From Arenimonas sp049195245 (GTDB taxonomy: Bacteria > Pseudomonadota > Gammaproteobacteria > Xanthomonadales > Xanthomonadaceae), in NCBI RefSeq assembly GCF_049195245.1, contig NZ_JBMIRR010000021.1, forward strand, positions 124,001 to 188,000: DNA of 64,000 bases. Reading direction: 5' to 3'. Positions 27,077-34,457 of this stretch are shown here, one piece after another. Position 1 is the first letter of the stretch. Each line of letters begins with the position of its first letter. The notes under the pieces were generated by a model. The model had not been told where the DNA came from. It was given only the letters and a program-made list of their open reading frames with translations, and ran no database searches. The translations under genes and the position numbers were made by a program.

Positions 27077-27091
27077 TGCGAATGATTGTCA
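27077..27091 (-). promoter_or_regulatory. Candidate Fur box upstream of bfd
   Basis: Read on the minus strand the site is TGACAATCATTCGCA, which fits the Fur 7-1-7 pattern TGATAATnATTATCA at 11 of the 14 specified positions. It lies 44 nt before the bfd start and is AT-rich within GC-rich DNA. Fur control of bfd is established elsewhere; binding here is inferred. Confidence 0.55.
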
Positions 27092-27128
27092 ACTCGCCCC
27101 GGCCCGAAGACCCGGCGGCGGGCCCGTC

Positions 27129-27686
27129 TCAGCGGCGCCCGCGACTCACGGCGACCGGCGGCAGCAGGGCCTGAACCCCTTCCCCGCAGGGCGGCACGGC
27201 GGTATCGCCGGCCACGGCCCGGGCATGCGGGGCCAGGTGCTGCAGGGCGCGCACGTAGACCTCGCGCTTGAAGCTGACCACGTGCTCGGCCGGGTACCAG
27301 AAATCCACCCAGCGCCAGCTGTCGAACTCGGGCTTGTCGGTCAGGTCCAGACGGACCTCGTGCTCTTCGCAGGTCATGCGCAGCAGGAACCACACCTGCT
27401 TCTGGCCGATGCACACCGGCCGGTTGCCCCGGCGCACGCAGCGGCGCGGCAGGCGGTAGCGCAGCCAGCCTGGCGTCGAGCCCAGCACGTCCACGTGCTC
27501 GGGCAGCAGCCCGGTCTCCTCGCGCAGCTCGCGGAACATCGCCTCCAGCGGCGTCTCGTCGGTGTTCATGCCGCCCTGCGGAAACTGCCAACCGTCCCGG
27601 TTGACCCGCCTGGCCCAGAACAGCCGTCCGTCCGCATGCATGAGGACGATGCCCACGTTGGGGCGGTACCCGTCCGGATCGACCAC
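27129..27686 (-). CDS. rppH: RNA pyrophosphohydrolase RppH
   Basis: RppH removes pyrophosphate from 5'-triphosphorylated RNA and so starts RNase E-dependent decay. It is a 185-residue Nudix protein. The Nudix box spans GGMNTDETPLEAMFRELREE(TG); DPDGYRPNVGIVL at the N-terminus, STPGWLRYRLPRR, PVCIGQKQVWFLL and VVSFKREVY all match RppH. I chose the GTG at 27686 because translation then starts directly at VDPDGYRPNVG as in Escherichia RppH, and TGGAGT lies 7 nt upstream; a longer open frame extends to the tRNA gene region but has no family similarity. The C-terminal tail (about 160-185) is poorly conserved. Confidence 0.95.
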   Translation of the reverse strand: MVDPDGYRPNVGIVLMHADGRLFWARRVNRDGWQFPQGGMNTDETPLEAMFRELREETGLLPEHVDVLGSTPGWLRYRLPRRCVRRGNRPVCIGQKQVWFLLRMTCEEHEVRLDLTDKPEFDSWRWVDFWYPAEHVVSFKREVYVRALQHLAPHARAVAGDTAVPPCGEGVQALLPPVAVSRGRR

Positions 27687-27760
27687 GATCGGACTCCAAA
27701 AATCTACTGGAGCCAGACTGCCACAGCGCCGAGGACGCCCACAAGCGGGGCGGAGCCGGA

Positions 27761-27789
27761 TTGACAGCCGGGGCGCGACGGCCCAAAAT
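27761..27789 (+). promoter_or_regulatory. Sigma70-type promoter of tRNA-Met
   Basis: A perfect -35 TTGACA (27761-27766), a 17-nt spacer and CAAAAT (27784-27789) as -10 lie 41 nt before the tRNA 5' end. The -10 matches TATAAT at four of six positions. The sequence after it is GC-rich, as in many stable-RNA promoters. Confidence 0.65.
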
Positions 27790-27829
27790 TCGCGGCCCTG
27801 TCTGCAATGGACAGGCCGTTTCGCCAAGT

Positions 27830-27906
27830 GGCTATGTAGCTCAGCCGGTTAGAGCGCGGCACTCATAATGCTGAGGTCGGTGGTTCGAGTCCACCCATAG
27901 CCACCA
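27830..27906 (+). tRNA. tRNA-Met (anticodon CAT), elongator type
   Basis: This is a complete 77-nt cloverleaf. The acceptor stem GGCTATG pairs with CATAGCC, the D arm is AGCTCAGCCGGTTAGAGC, the anticodon loop is CTCATAA, the T arm is GGTGGTTCGAGTCCACC, and the encoded end is ACCA. The overall sequence closely follows the Escherichia elongator tRNA-Met rather than initiator tRNA (which has an unpaired 1-72 base pair) or tRNA-Ile2 (GGCCCCT acceptor). Confidence 0.96.
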
Positions 27907-28025
27907 TTCGCACAGCAACGCGCCTGGCCTTCCGCCACTCCGCGCGCCTCGCCATCCAGTGACGTCCTGCCGACCCGTACGCGCCCATTCAGAGGGTGTT
28001 CGGACGGCGATGCTAGGCTTCGGTC

Positions 28026-29225
28026 ATGCGTTCGCTCACTCGTTGGTCAACCCTCCCTTGCGTGTTGGTGCTCGTCCTCGCGACCGCGGGCTGCCAGCCC
28101 GACACCGCGCCCGCCACGGCCGCAGAGCCGCCGCCAAAGGTGGAACCCGTCGCCGATGAAAGCGGCGCCATCAGCGTCGCGCCCATGGCCCCCGAGCCGC
28201 CCGCGCCGGAGCCGGCCAAGCCCGCTCCAGCCGCGAACAAGGATCCGCGCACCGACCCGATCGACTGGTCGCCGGTCGCACTTGCGCCCGACGTCGCCTG
28301 GCTCAGCTGCACGCTGGACTATTCGCAGCACGGCGACGGCGACCCGCTGCAGTCGCTCGACCGCGACTCGCTGGACGCGGCGCTGGCCGGCTGCGCCGAG
28401 CGCGGCGTGCTGCGCCTGCGCTACGACGGCCGCGTCACCTCCGACTTCGCGGCGCTGGTGGAACGCGTCACCCGCGTCGCCGACGCCCTGGGCATCCGCA
28501 AGCGCGTGCTCGACCTGGACTCCACCGGCGGCCTGGTGGAAGACGCCATCCGCGCCGGCGACTTCATCGCCGCCTCGCGCTGGACGCTGTGGGTGCGCGA
28601 GGACTCGATGTGCCACAGCGCCTGCGTGTTCGTGCTCAGCGCCGGCGACGTGCGCCGCATTACCGGCCAGGTGGGCATCCACCGCCTGATCCGCATGAGC
28701 TCCACCGCCACCACGCGCGCCGAACTCAACGCCGAGCTCCGCGTGGTGCACGAGCGCGTGCGCGACTACCTGGAACGCAACGGCTCCAGCGTGGACGTGG
28801 CCGACCTGATGATGGCCGTGCCCAACCGCAGCCTGCGCATGCTGTCGGACGACGAGCTCATGCGCTACGGCCTGGACGGCGTCAACGCGGCCCAGGACGA
28901 CCTGGACCGCCTGCGCCTGCAGCGCGAATGCGGCATGGACTTCGTGTCGCGGCGCGACGCCTTCGCCCGCGCCTTCGACCGCAAATGCCGCGAACACGAC
29001 AGCGACCTGGACCAGCTCAACAGCTGCGGCCTGGCGCTGCGCGGCGACTTCGGCTTCCCCGATGCCGACTGCCCGGCCGAAAGCCCGCTGTCCGAATTCG
29101 ACCTGGCGCAGGCCGAGCCTGCCGCGGACGATGAACCCGACCAACTGCCCGACGAACAGCAGGATGCGGCCACGGGCGAAGCGACCGGCACGATGCCGCC
29201 GGCTACGGCTTCACCGGCCGGTTAG
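28026..29225 (+). CDS. ClpP-fold (COG3904-like) lipoprotein, possible serine hydrolase
   Basis: This 399-residue protein has a signal sequence and a lipobox-like LATAGC with Cys23, followed by a Pro/Ala/Glu-rich linker (about 25-80), implying an envelope lipoprotein. The central domain (about 120-270) resembles periplasmic ClpP/crotonase-fold proteins: strand plus turn LDLDSTGGLVEDAIRAGDFI, then CHSACVFVLSAGD with candidate nucleophile Ser198 between Cys196 and Cys200, and GIHRL shortly after. A possible His/Asp completing the triad is not clear. The C-terminal part has paired Cys (QRECGMDF, RKCREH, NSCGLAL, DADCPA), suggesting disulphides, and ends in an acidic, disordered tail. It stands alone; substrate unknown. 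Confidence 0.75.
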   Translation: MRSLTRWSTLPCVLVLVLATAGCQPDTAPATAAEPPPKVEPVADESGAISVAPMAPEPPAPEPAKPAPAANKDPRTDPIDWSPVALAPDVAWLSCTLDYSQHGDGDPLQSLDRDSLDAALAGCAERGVLRLRYDGRVTSDFAALVERVTRVADALGIRKRVLDLDSTGGLVEDAIRAGDFIAASRWTLWVREDSMCHSACVFVLSAGDVRRITGQVGIHRLIRMSSTATTRAELNAELRVVHERVRDYLERNGSSVDVADLMMAVPNRSLRMLSDDELMRYGLDGVNAAQDDLDRLRLQRECGMDFVSRRDAFARAFDRKCREHDSDLDQLNSCGLALRGDFGFPDADCPAESPLSEFDLAQAEPAADDEPDQLPDEQQDAATGEATGTMPPATASPAG

Positions 29226-29269
29226 CGCCGGCGCGTTCCCGCCAGGACCGTCCGGACACGCGGCCCCGC

Positions 29270-29959
29270 TCAGACCCGGCCAACCACCGGAATCAGCGCG
29301 CCGGTGATGGCACTGGCGCGATCGGAAAGCAGGAACACGATCGCATCGGCCAGCTGCGCCGGCTGCACCCATCGCGAGGCATCGGCATCGGGCATGTCCG
29401 CGCGGTTGGCCGGCGTGTCGATGATGCTGGGCAGCAGTGCATTGACGGTGATGCCGCGGTCCTTCAGCTCTTCGGCCAGCGCCTCGGTCAGGCGGGCCAC
29501 GCCGGCCTTGGACGCGGCGTAGGCGCCCATGCCGGCCCCCGCCTTCACCGCACCGTTGGCGCCGATGTTGACGATGCGGCCGCCGTCGGGCAGATGCGAC
29601 AGCGCGGCCTGGCAGGCGGCCACGGCGGTGCGCAGGTTGAGCTGGTACATCGTGTCCCAGGTGTCGAGCGAACCGCCGGGCACCTTCTCCCAGCGGAAAC
29701 CACCGGCGATGTTCACCACGCCGTGCAGGCCGCCATGTGCGGCCACGATCGCGTCGAAGCACGCGGCGGCCGCGGCGGCATCGCCCAGGTCCACGCCGCC
29801 GTGCCGCGTGGCGGCGCCCAGCGCGCCCGGATCGCGCGGCGCGTCGGCGCGGTCGATGGCGGCCACGGCCGCCCCCTGCGCCAGCAGTTCGCGCACCACG
29901 GCGGTACCGAGGATGCCGAACGCGCCGGTGACGGCGATGGTCTTTCCCTTGAGCTGCAT
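29270..29959 (-). CDS. Short-chain dehydrogenase/reductase
   Basis: This classical SDR has 229 residues. The cofactor motif TGAFGILG is near residue 11, NIAGG replaces the usual NNAG, GRIVNIGANGAVKAGAGMGAYAASKAG supplies Tyr and Lys of YxxxK, and the substrate loop contains LPSIIDTPANR. Asp37 in AIDRAD after the second strand suggests NAD rather than NADP. The catalytic Ser position (NIGANGA) is replaced, so activity is not certain. It is the last gene downstream of the ECF42 unit (58 nt after the VOC gene) but has its own palindrome upstream, so it may be separately regulated. The substrate is unknown. Confidence 0.87.
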   Translation of the reverse strand: MQLKGKTIAVTGAFGILGTAVVRELLAQGAAVAAIDRADAPRDPGALGAATRHGGVDLGDAAAAAACFDAIVAAHGGLHGVVNIAGGFRWEKVPGGSLDTWDTMYQLNLRTAVAACQAALSHLPDGGRIVNIGANGAVKAGAGMGAYAASKAGVARLTEALAEELKDRGITVNALLPSIIDTPANRADMPDADASRWVQPAQLADAIVFLLSDRASAITGALIPVVGRV

Positions 29960-29972
29960 GGCGGTCTCCCGG

Positions 29973-29990
29973 ACTATCGATGCCGATAGT
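29973..29990. promoter_or_regulatory. Palindromic operator candidate before the SDR gene
   Basis: The perfect dyad ACTATCG-ATGC-CGATAGT (7-bp arms, 4-nt centre) lies 14 nt upstream of the SDR start, overlapping where a promoter or leader must be. Size and AT content fit a TetR- or MarR-type operator. No such regulator gene is adjacent. Confidence 0.5.
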
Positions 29991-30016
29991 ATCGCAGGCC
30001 CCCGCGTGCGCCGGGC

Positions 30017-30424
30017 TCAGTCCTGCGGAACGGCCGCCGGATCCATCCAGAACAGTTCCCACACATGGCCATCGGTGTCGGTCACGGCGCGGCTGTACAT
30101 GAAGCCGTGGTCCTGCGGCGGATTGATGTCGGCGGTGCCGCCGTGCTGCGCGGCCACGCCGGCCAGCCGGTCCACGTCCTCGCGGCTGTCCAGCGACACC
30201 GCCAGCAGCACTTCGCTGGAACTGGCCGGCGGGATCGGGCGCGAGGTGAAGCTGCGCCACTTGTCGTGGGTGAGCAGCATCACGTGGATGGCCTCGCTCC
30301 ACACCATGCAGGCGGCGGTTTCGTCGCTGAAGTGCAGGTTCTGGGTGTAGCCCATCGCGGCGTAGAAGGCGATGGCCGCCTTGAGGTCGGCGACGGGCAG
30401 GTTGACGAAGATCATGCGGCTCAT
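30017..30424 (-). CDS. VOC (glyoxalase/bleomycin-resistance) family protein
   Basis: This 135-residue VOC-fold protein starts at the ATG at 30424, which has AGGAG 9 nt upstream. FVNLPVADLKAAIAFYAAMGY is the typical first beta-alpha unit. The second half has a clear DTDGHVWELFWMD ending with the metal-ligand Glu. MSRMIFVNLPV and the SEVLLAVSLDSREDVDRL segment resemble the lactoylglutathione-lyase-like proteins often encoded next to YCII/ECF genes. The long N-terminal extension of the open frame overlaps the sigma gene and is not used. Located 43 nt after the sigma gene, probably the same operon. The ligand is unknown. Confidence 0.88.
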   Translation of the reverse strand: MSRMIFVNLPVADLKAAIAFYAAMGYTQNLHFSDETAACMVWSEAIHVMLLTHDKWRSFTSRPIPPASSSEVLLAVSLDSREDVDRLAGVAAQHGGTADINPPQDHGFMYSRAVTDTDGHVWELFWMDPAAVPQD

Positions 30425-30467
30425 GCGGTGCTCCTGGGCGTGATGGCGGGGGTGGGCGTGTCGGAAC

Positions 30468-31730
30468 TCAGTGGCACTGGCGTGCGCGCTCGCTGAGGAA
30501 GTCGCGTTCGCGGGCATTCTGCGCCAGCGACGCGGCGCGTTCGAACTGGGCCCGTGCCTCGAGCACGCGGCCGGCGCGCAGCAGGCAATCGCCGCGTGCC
30601 GCCGGCAGCGGTGCATAGGCCTGCAGCGCCGGCGTTTCGGCGATGGCATCGAGCAGCCGCAGCCCGGCCTCGGGGCCGTAGGCCAGGCTGTGGGCCACGG
30701 CGCGGTTGAGTTCGACGATGGGCGAAGGCAGCACCTGCGCCAGCGTGTCGTAGCTGCGCGCGATGCGCGGCCAGTCGGTGTCCTCGAAGCGCCGCGCGCT
30801 GGCGTGGCAGGCGGCAATGCGCGCCTGCAGCGCGTAGGCACCGCGCTCGCCGCCCAGCGCTTCGGCTTTCGCCAGCGCCGCCAGGCCACGATGGATCAGC
30901 AGGTGGTCCCAGCGTGCGCGGTTCTGCCTCGAGATCGGCACCAGGCTGCCGTCGGCGTCCGCGCGCGCGGCCAGGCGCGAGGCCTGCAGCTCCATCAGCG
31001 CCAGCAGGCCGAACACTTCGGGCTGGTCGGGCATCAGCCGCGCCAGCACGCGGCCCAGGCGCTGCGCTTCCTGGCACAGCGCGGGCCGCACCAGGTCGTC
31101 GCCGGCGGTGGCGGCATAGCCTTCGTTGAAGATCAGGTAGACCACTTCCAGCACCGAGCCCAGGCGCTGCGGCAGCTCGCTGGCCACCGGCAGGGCGAAG
31201 GCCAGCCCCGACTCGCCCAGCGTGCGCTTGGCGCGCACGATGCGCTGGGCGATGGTGGCCTCGGGCACCAGGAACGCTCTGCCGATTTCCGCCGTGGCCA
31301 GGCCGCAGAGCAGGCGCAGGGTGAGCGCGGCGCGCGCGTCGGGCGACAGCACCGGATGGCAGGCGGTGAAGATCAGGCCCAGGCGCTCGTCGCCGACGGG
31401 ATGGTCCATGGCGGCCTCGATGTCGTCGATGCTGGCGAAGGGCGCCGCGGGTTCCGGTTCGGCGCCCAGTTCGGCGAGTTTTTCGGCCTGCAGCTTGCGC
31501 CGGCGCAGGGCATCGATGGCCCGGCGCCGGGCGGTGGTCATCAGCCACGCGCCCGGGTTGTCCGGCATGCCGCCCTGCGGCCAGTCGGTGAGCGCGGCCA
31601 GGAAGGCGTCCTGCGCCAGTTCCTCGGCCGCGTCCAGGTCACGCAGCAGGCGCGCCAGGCCGGCGATCAGCTTCGGTCGCTCGATGCGGAACACGGCCTC
31701 GACGGCCTGGCGGGTGGCGGCTTCGGTCAC
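30468..31730 (-). CDS. ECF sigma factor, ECF42-type with C-terminal TPR-like domain
   Basis: This 420-residue sigma factor uses a GTG start. Sigma2 region (about 10-80): GLARLLRDLDAAEELAQDAFLAALTDWP and NPGAWLMTTARRRAIDALRR. Sigma4 region (about 110-175): LTLRLLCGLATAEIGRAFLVPEATIAQRIVRAKRTL. About 240 extra C-terminal residues (DUF6596-like, VYLIFNEGYAAT, helical repeats) are typical of the ECF42 group, in which the extension, not an anti-sigma factor, is thought to control activity. The YCII/DGPF gene 13 nt upstream is the classic ECF42 partner. A good ECF-like promoter precedes that gene, so the operon is probably self-activated. No anti-sigma gene is present. Confidence 0.93.
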   Translation of the reverse strand: MTEAATRQAVEAVFRIERPKLIAGLARLLRDLDAAEELAQDAFLAALTDWPQGGMPDNPGAWLMTTARRRAIDALRRRKLQAEKLAELGAEPEPAAPFASIDDIEAAMDHPVGDERLGLIFTACHPVLSPDARAALTLRLLCGLATAEIGRAFLVPEATIAQRIVRAKRTLGESGLAFALPVASELPQRLGSVLEVVYLIFNEGYAATAGDDLVRPALCQEAQRLGRVLARLMPDQPEVFGLLALMELQASRLAARADADGSLVPISRQNRARWDHLLIHRGLAALAKAEALGGERGAYALQARIAACHASARRFEDTDWPRIARSYDTLAQVLPSPIVELNRAVAHSLAYGPEAGLRLLDAIAETPALQAYAPLPAARGDCLLRAGRVLEARAQFERAASLAQNARERDFLSERARQCH

Positions 31731-31743
31731 GCGCGGCTCGCGC

Positions 31744-32166
31744 TCAGAGGCCAGCCATCTTGTCGTTGACGCGCAGGTGCACGGCCTCGGCTTCCGGCGT
31801 CATGATCGACTCGAAATCCGCCATCTCGTAAAGCGGCCGGATGTCGATGTCGCTCGGGCCGAACATCGGATTCGGACAGCGCTTCACCCAGGCCACGGCT
31901 TCGTCCATGTCCTTCACTTCCCACAGCCAGTAGCCAGCCACGAGTTCGCGGGTCTCGGTGAAGGGGCCGTCGGTGACGGTGCGGGTGTTGCCGTCGAAAT
32001 GCACACGCTTGGCCTGTGCGGTGGGCTTGAGGCCGTCGCCGGCAAGTAGGATGCCGGCGTCCACCAGCTCTTCGTTGAACTTGCCCATCTGCTCCATCAA
32101 CTCGGACGGGGGCATGCGCCCGGCTTCACTGTCGGCGGTGGCTTTGACGAAAACGATGACGCGCAT
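31744..32166 (-). CDS. YCII-related (DGPF domain) protein
   Basis: This 140-residue YCII-fold protein has the hallmark TVTDGPFTETRELVAGYWLWEVKDMDEAVAWV and an N-terminal MRVIVFVKATADSEAG. The ATG at 32166 has AGGAGA 9 nt upstream; the open frame continues upstream without family similarity. DGPF proteins are consistent partners and targets of ECF42 sigma factors; their biochemical role is unknown, though the ferredoxin-like fold with conserved His/Asp suggests an enzyme or binding protein. It is first in the operon, followed by the sigma gene. Confidence 0.92.
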   Translation of the reverse strand: MRVIVFVKATADSEAGRMPPSELMEQMGKFNEELVDAGILLAGDGLKPTAQAKRVHFDGNTRTVTDGPFTETRELVAGYWLWEVKDMDEAVAWVKRCPNPMFGPSDIDIRPLYEMADFESIMTPEAEAVHLRVNDKMAGL

Positions 32167-32214
32167 GGGATTCTCCTGGTCGGGTGGGCAGGGCCGCATC
32201 GCCCTGTACTGAAG

Positions 32215-32243
32215 TCGACGAACGGGCGGGCGCCGTTTCGACA
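32215..32243 (-). promoter_or_regulatory. ECF42-like promoter
   Basis: On the minus strand, TGTCGA (32243-32238) and CGTCGA (32220-32215) are separated by 17 nt, 48 nt before the YCII start. TGTCGA as -35 with a CGTC/CGA-type -10 is the pattern reported for ECF42 factors. This supports self-regulation of the operon. Confidence 0.65.
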
Positions 32244-32333
32244 CGGACGGTGGAAATTTCCTGGATTTTTTCCGGGCCGGGGCCAAGGGGTTGATTGACA
32301 AGCCTACCGCAGCCCGGAGACGCGGGCTGGGGT

Positions 32334-34457
32334 TCAGGCGGAGGCGACGTTCGCGGCCGCGTCCGGCGCGGCCGGGGCGGCGGGAGCCCCGTCCGGCCGC
32401 AGTTCGCGCACCACCCGGCCGCCGTCCACCACCAGCACGCGGTCGGCGCTGCGGATGGTCTCGGGCCGGTGCGCCACGATCACTTTCGTCAGCCGCAGGC
32501 GCTTCACCGCCTCGTTGACCTCGCGCTCGCGCCTCACGTCCAGGTGGCTGGTGGCCTCGTCCAGGAACAGCAGCTTCGGCGACCGGTATAGCGCGCGCGC
32601 CAGCAGCACGCGCTGCTTCTGCCCGCCCGACAGCGAACTGCCCATGTCGCCGATCAGGCTGTGGTAGGCCATCGGCATCGCCTGGATCTCGTCGTGCACG
32701 GCGGCCAGCCGCGCGGCCGCCTCCATCCGCACCGGGTCCGGGTCCGGATCGAAGAAGGCGATGTTGTCGGCCAGGCTGCCGGCGAACAGCGGGTCGTCCT
32801 GCATCACCGCGCCGACGATGCGGCGCACGGCCTGCGGCCCGGCCTGCTGCAGGTCCAGCCCGCCGATGCTGACGTGGCCCTGCGTCGGCTTGAGCAGCCC
32901 GAGCATCAGCTTCACCAGCGTGGTCTTGCCGCAGCCGGAGGCACCGACCAGCGCTACCGATTCCCCCGCCTCGACGGTGAAACTGCAGTCCCGGATCACC
33001 CAGGGCTCGCCCTCGGCGTAGCGGAAGCCCAGGCCTGCGACCACGATGCGCGGCGACGACGGTGGCGCGACCTCCGGCCGCGGCGCATCGTCCTCGGGTT
33101 CACTCAGCACGATGTCGGCCAGGCGCTCGCCGTGCAGGCGCAGCATGCGAAATTCGATCCCCTTGTCGATCAGCCCGGCCATGCGCTGGGCGAACTGGTC
33201 CTTGTAGGCCAGGAACGCGATCAGCATGCCGACCGAGAACACGTTCTGCAGCGCCAGCAGCGCGCCGATCCAGATCACCGCGATGCGCTCGACGCCGAAC
33301 ACCAGCTGGCTGGCGCCGCTGAAGCCCAGGCCCAGGCGGCCCAGCCGCACTTCCTCATTGACGGTGTCGGTCATCAGGTTTTCGTAGGTGGCGCGCCGCA
33401 GCGGCTCCTGGCCGGCCACCTTCAGGCTCTGCATGCCGCGGAGCGATTCCAGCAGGTGGGATTGCTGGCGCGCGGCGCCGACCAGCTGCCGCTCGGTGCC
33501 GTCGCGCAGTGGCCGGAACGCCAGCGCGCGGATGCCCAGGTACAGCGCCACCGCCAGCAGGGTCACGCCCGCCAGCTCTGCGCTGTAGAGCAGCATCATG
33601 CCCAGCGTCACCAGCGCCATCAGACCATCGATGATGGCTTCGACGAAGCTGGTGGTCAGCGTGCGCTTGATCGCCTGCACCGACCCCAGGCGCGAGGTGA
33701 TGTCGCCCAGATGGCGCTTCTCGAAGTAGTCCAGCGGCAGTCGCAGCAGGTGCGCAAATACGTTGCCCATCCACTGCAGGCCCAGCCGCGACGACAGGTA
33801 CAGCACCGACCAACCGCGCAGCATCGCCACCGCCACCTGCAGCAGCATGGCCAGGCCGAAGCCCAGCGCCAGCACGGCAAGCAGACTGCGGTCGGCCGAC
33901 ACCAGCACCTGGTCCACCACGGTCTGCAGGAAGAACGGCGCCAGCACCACGAACACCTGCAGCGCCAGCGACAGCAGCAGCACCTGGCCCAGTGCGCGCC
34001 ACAGCCCACGGACCGGGCCGGTGAGCTGGCGCATCGGCACGTGCGGCGCGACCTTCTGCGGCTTGAACGCAGCCGTGGGCTCGAGCTCGAGCGCCACGCC
34101 GGTGAAATGCCGGGAGACCTCGGCCATGGTCAGCCGCCGCTCGCCGAAGGCCGGGTCGAGCACGGTCACCTTTGCCTTGCCCACCGCCGCCAGCACCACG
34201 AAATGATTGAGGTCCCAGTGCAGCACGCAGGGCCGCTTGAGCTGGCCCAGCTCGTCCAGCTCCAGCCGCAGCGGGCGCGCGCTGAATCCCAGCTGCTGCG
34301 CCACCTGGATCAGCTGGCCCAGCCGGGCGCCCTTGAGCGACAGCGGGAAACGCCGACGCATTTCCGGCAGGCCCAGGGCCAGCCCGTGCGCCTCCATCAC
34401 CATCGCCAGCGCGGCCAGTCCACATTCGGCCGCTTCCGACTGCAGCACCGGTTTCAT
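32334..34457 (-). CDS. Peptidase C39-containing ABC exporter (bacteriocin/microcin type)
   Basis: This 707-residue ABC exporter cleaves double-glycine leaders and exports the peptide. Its C39 peptidase domain (about 1-130) has intact catalytic residues: Gln6, Cys12 (SEAAECGLAAL), His85 (HWDLNHFVVL) and Asp101. The membrane domain spans about 155-440. The nucleotide-binding domain (about 470-690) has Walker A GASGCGKTT, signature LSGGQKQR and Walker B LLFLDEATSHLD. The C-terminal tail is Ala/Pro-rich. Its ATG overlaps the stop of the HlyD-like gene by 4 nt (ATGA). It is CvaB/MchF-like. No precursor peptide, immunity or modification gene is visible nearby, so the substrate is encoded elsewhere or is very small. 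Confidence 0.95.
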   Translation of the reverse strand: MKPVLQSEAAECGLAALAMVMEAHGLALGLPEMRRRFPLSLKGARLGQLIQVAQQLGFSARPLRLELDELGQLKRPCVLHWDLNHFVVLAAVGKAKVTVLDPAFGERRLTMAEVSRHFTGVALELEPTAAFKPQKVAPHVPMRQLTGPVRGLWRALGQVLLLSLALQVFVVLAPFFLQTVVDQVLVSADRSLLAVLALGFGLAMLLQVAVAMLRGWSVLYLSSRLGLQWMGNVFAHLLRLPLDYFEKRHLGDITSRLGSVQAIKRTLTTSFVEAIIDGLMALVTLGMMLLYSAELAGVTLLAVALYLGIRALAFRPLRDGTERQLVGAARQQSHLLESLRGMQSLKVAGQEPLRRATYENLMTDTVNEEVRLGRLGLGFSGASQLVFGVERIAVIWIGALLALQNVFSVGMLIAFLAYKDQFAQRMAGLIDKGIEFRMLRLHGERLADIVLSEPEDDAPRPEVAPPSSPRIVVAGLGFRYAEGEPWVIRDCSFTVEAGESVALVGASGCGKTTLVKLMLGLLKPTQGHVSIGGLDLQQAGPQAVRRIVGAVMQDDPLFAGSLADNIAFFDPDPDPVRMEAAARLAAVHDEIQAMPMAYHSLIGDMGSSLSGGQKQRVLLARALYRSPKLLFLDEATSHLDVRREREVNEAVKRLRLTKVIVAHRPETIRSADRVLVVDGGRVVRELRPDGAPAAPAAPDAAANVASA

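Noticed and set aside
27830..27906. tRNA-Ile2 (CAT, lysidine-modified) or initiator tRNA.
   Set aside because: The acceptor stem and overall sequence follow elongator tRNA-Met, and G1-C72 pairs, unlike the initiator.
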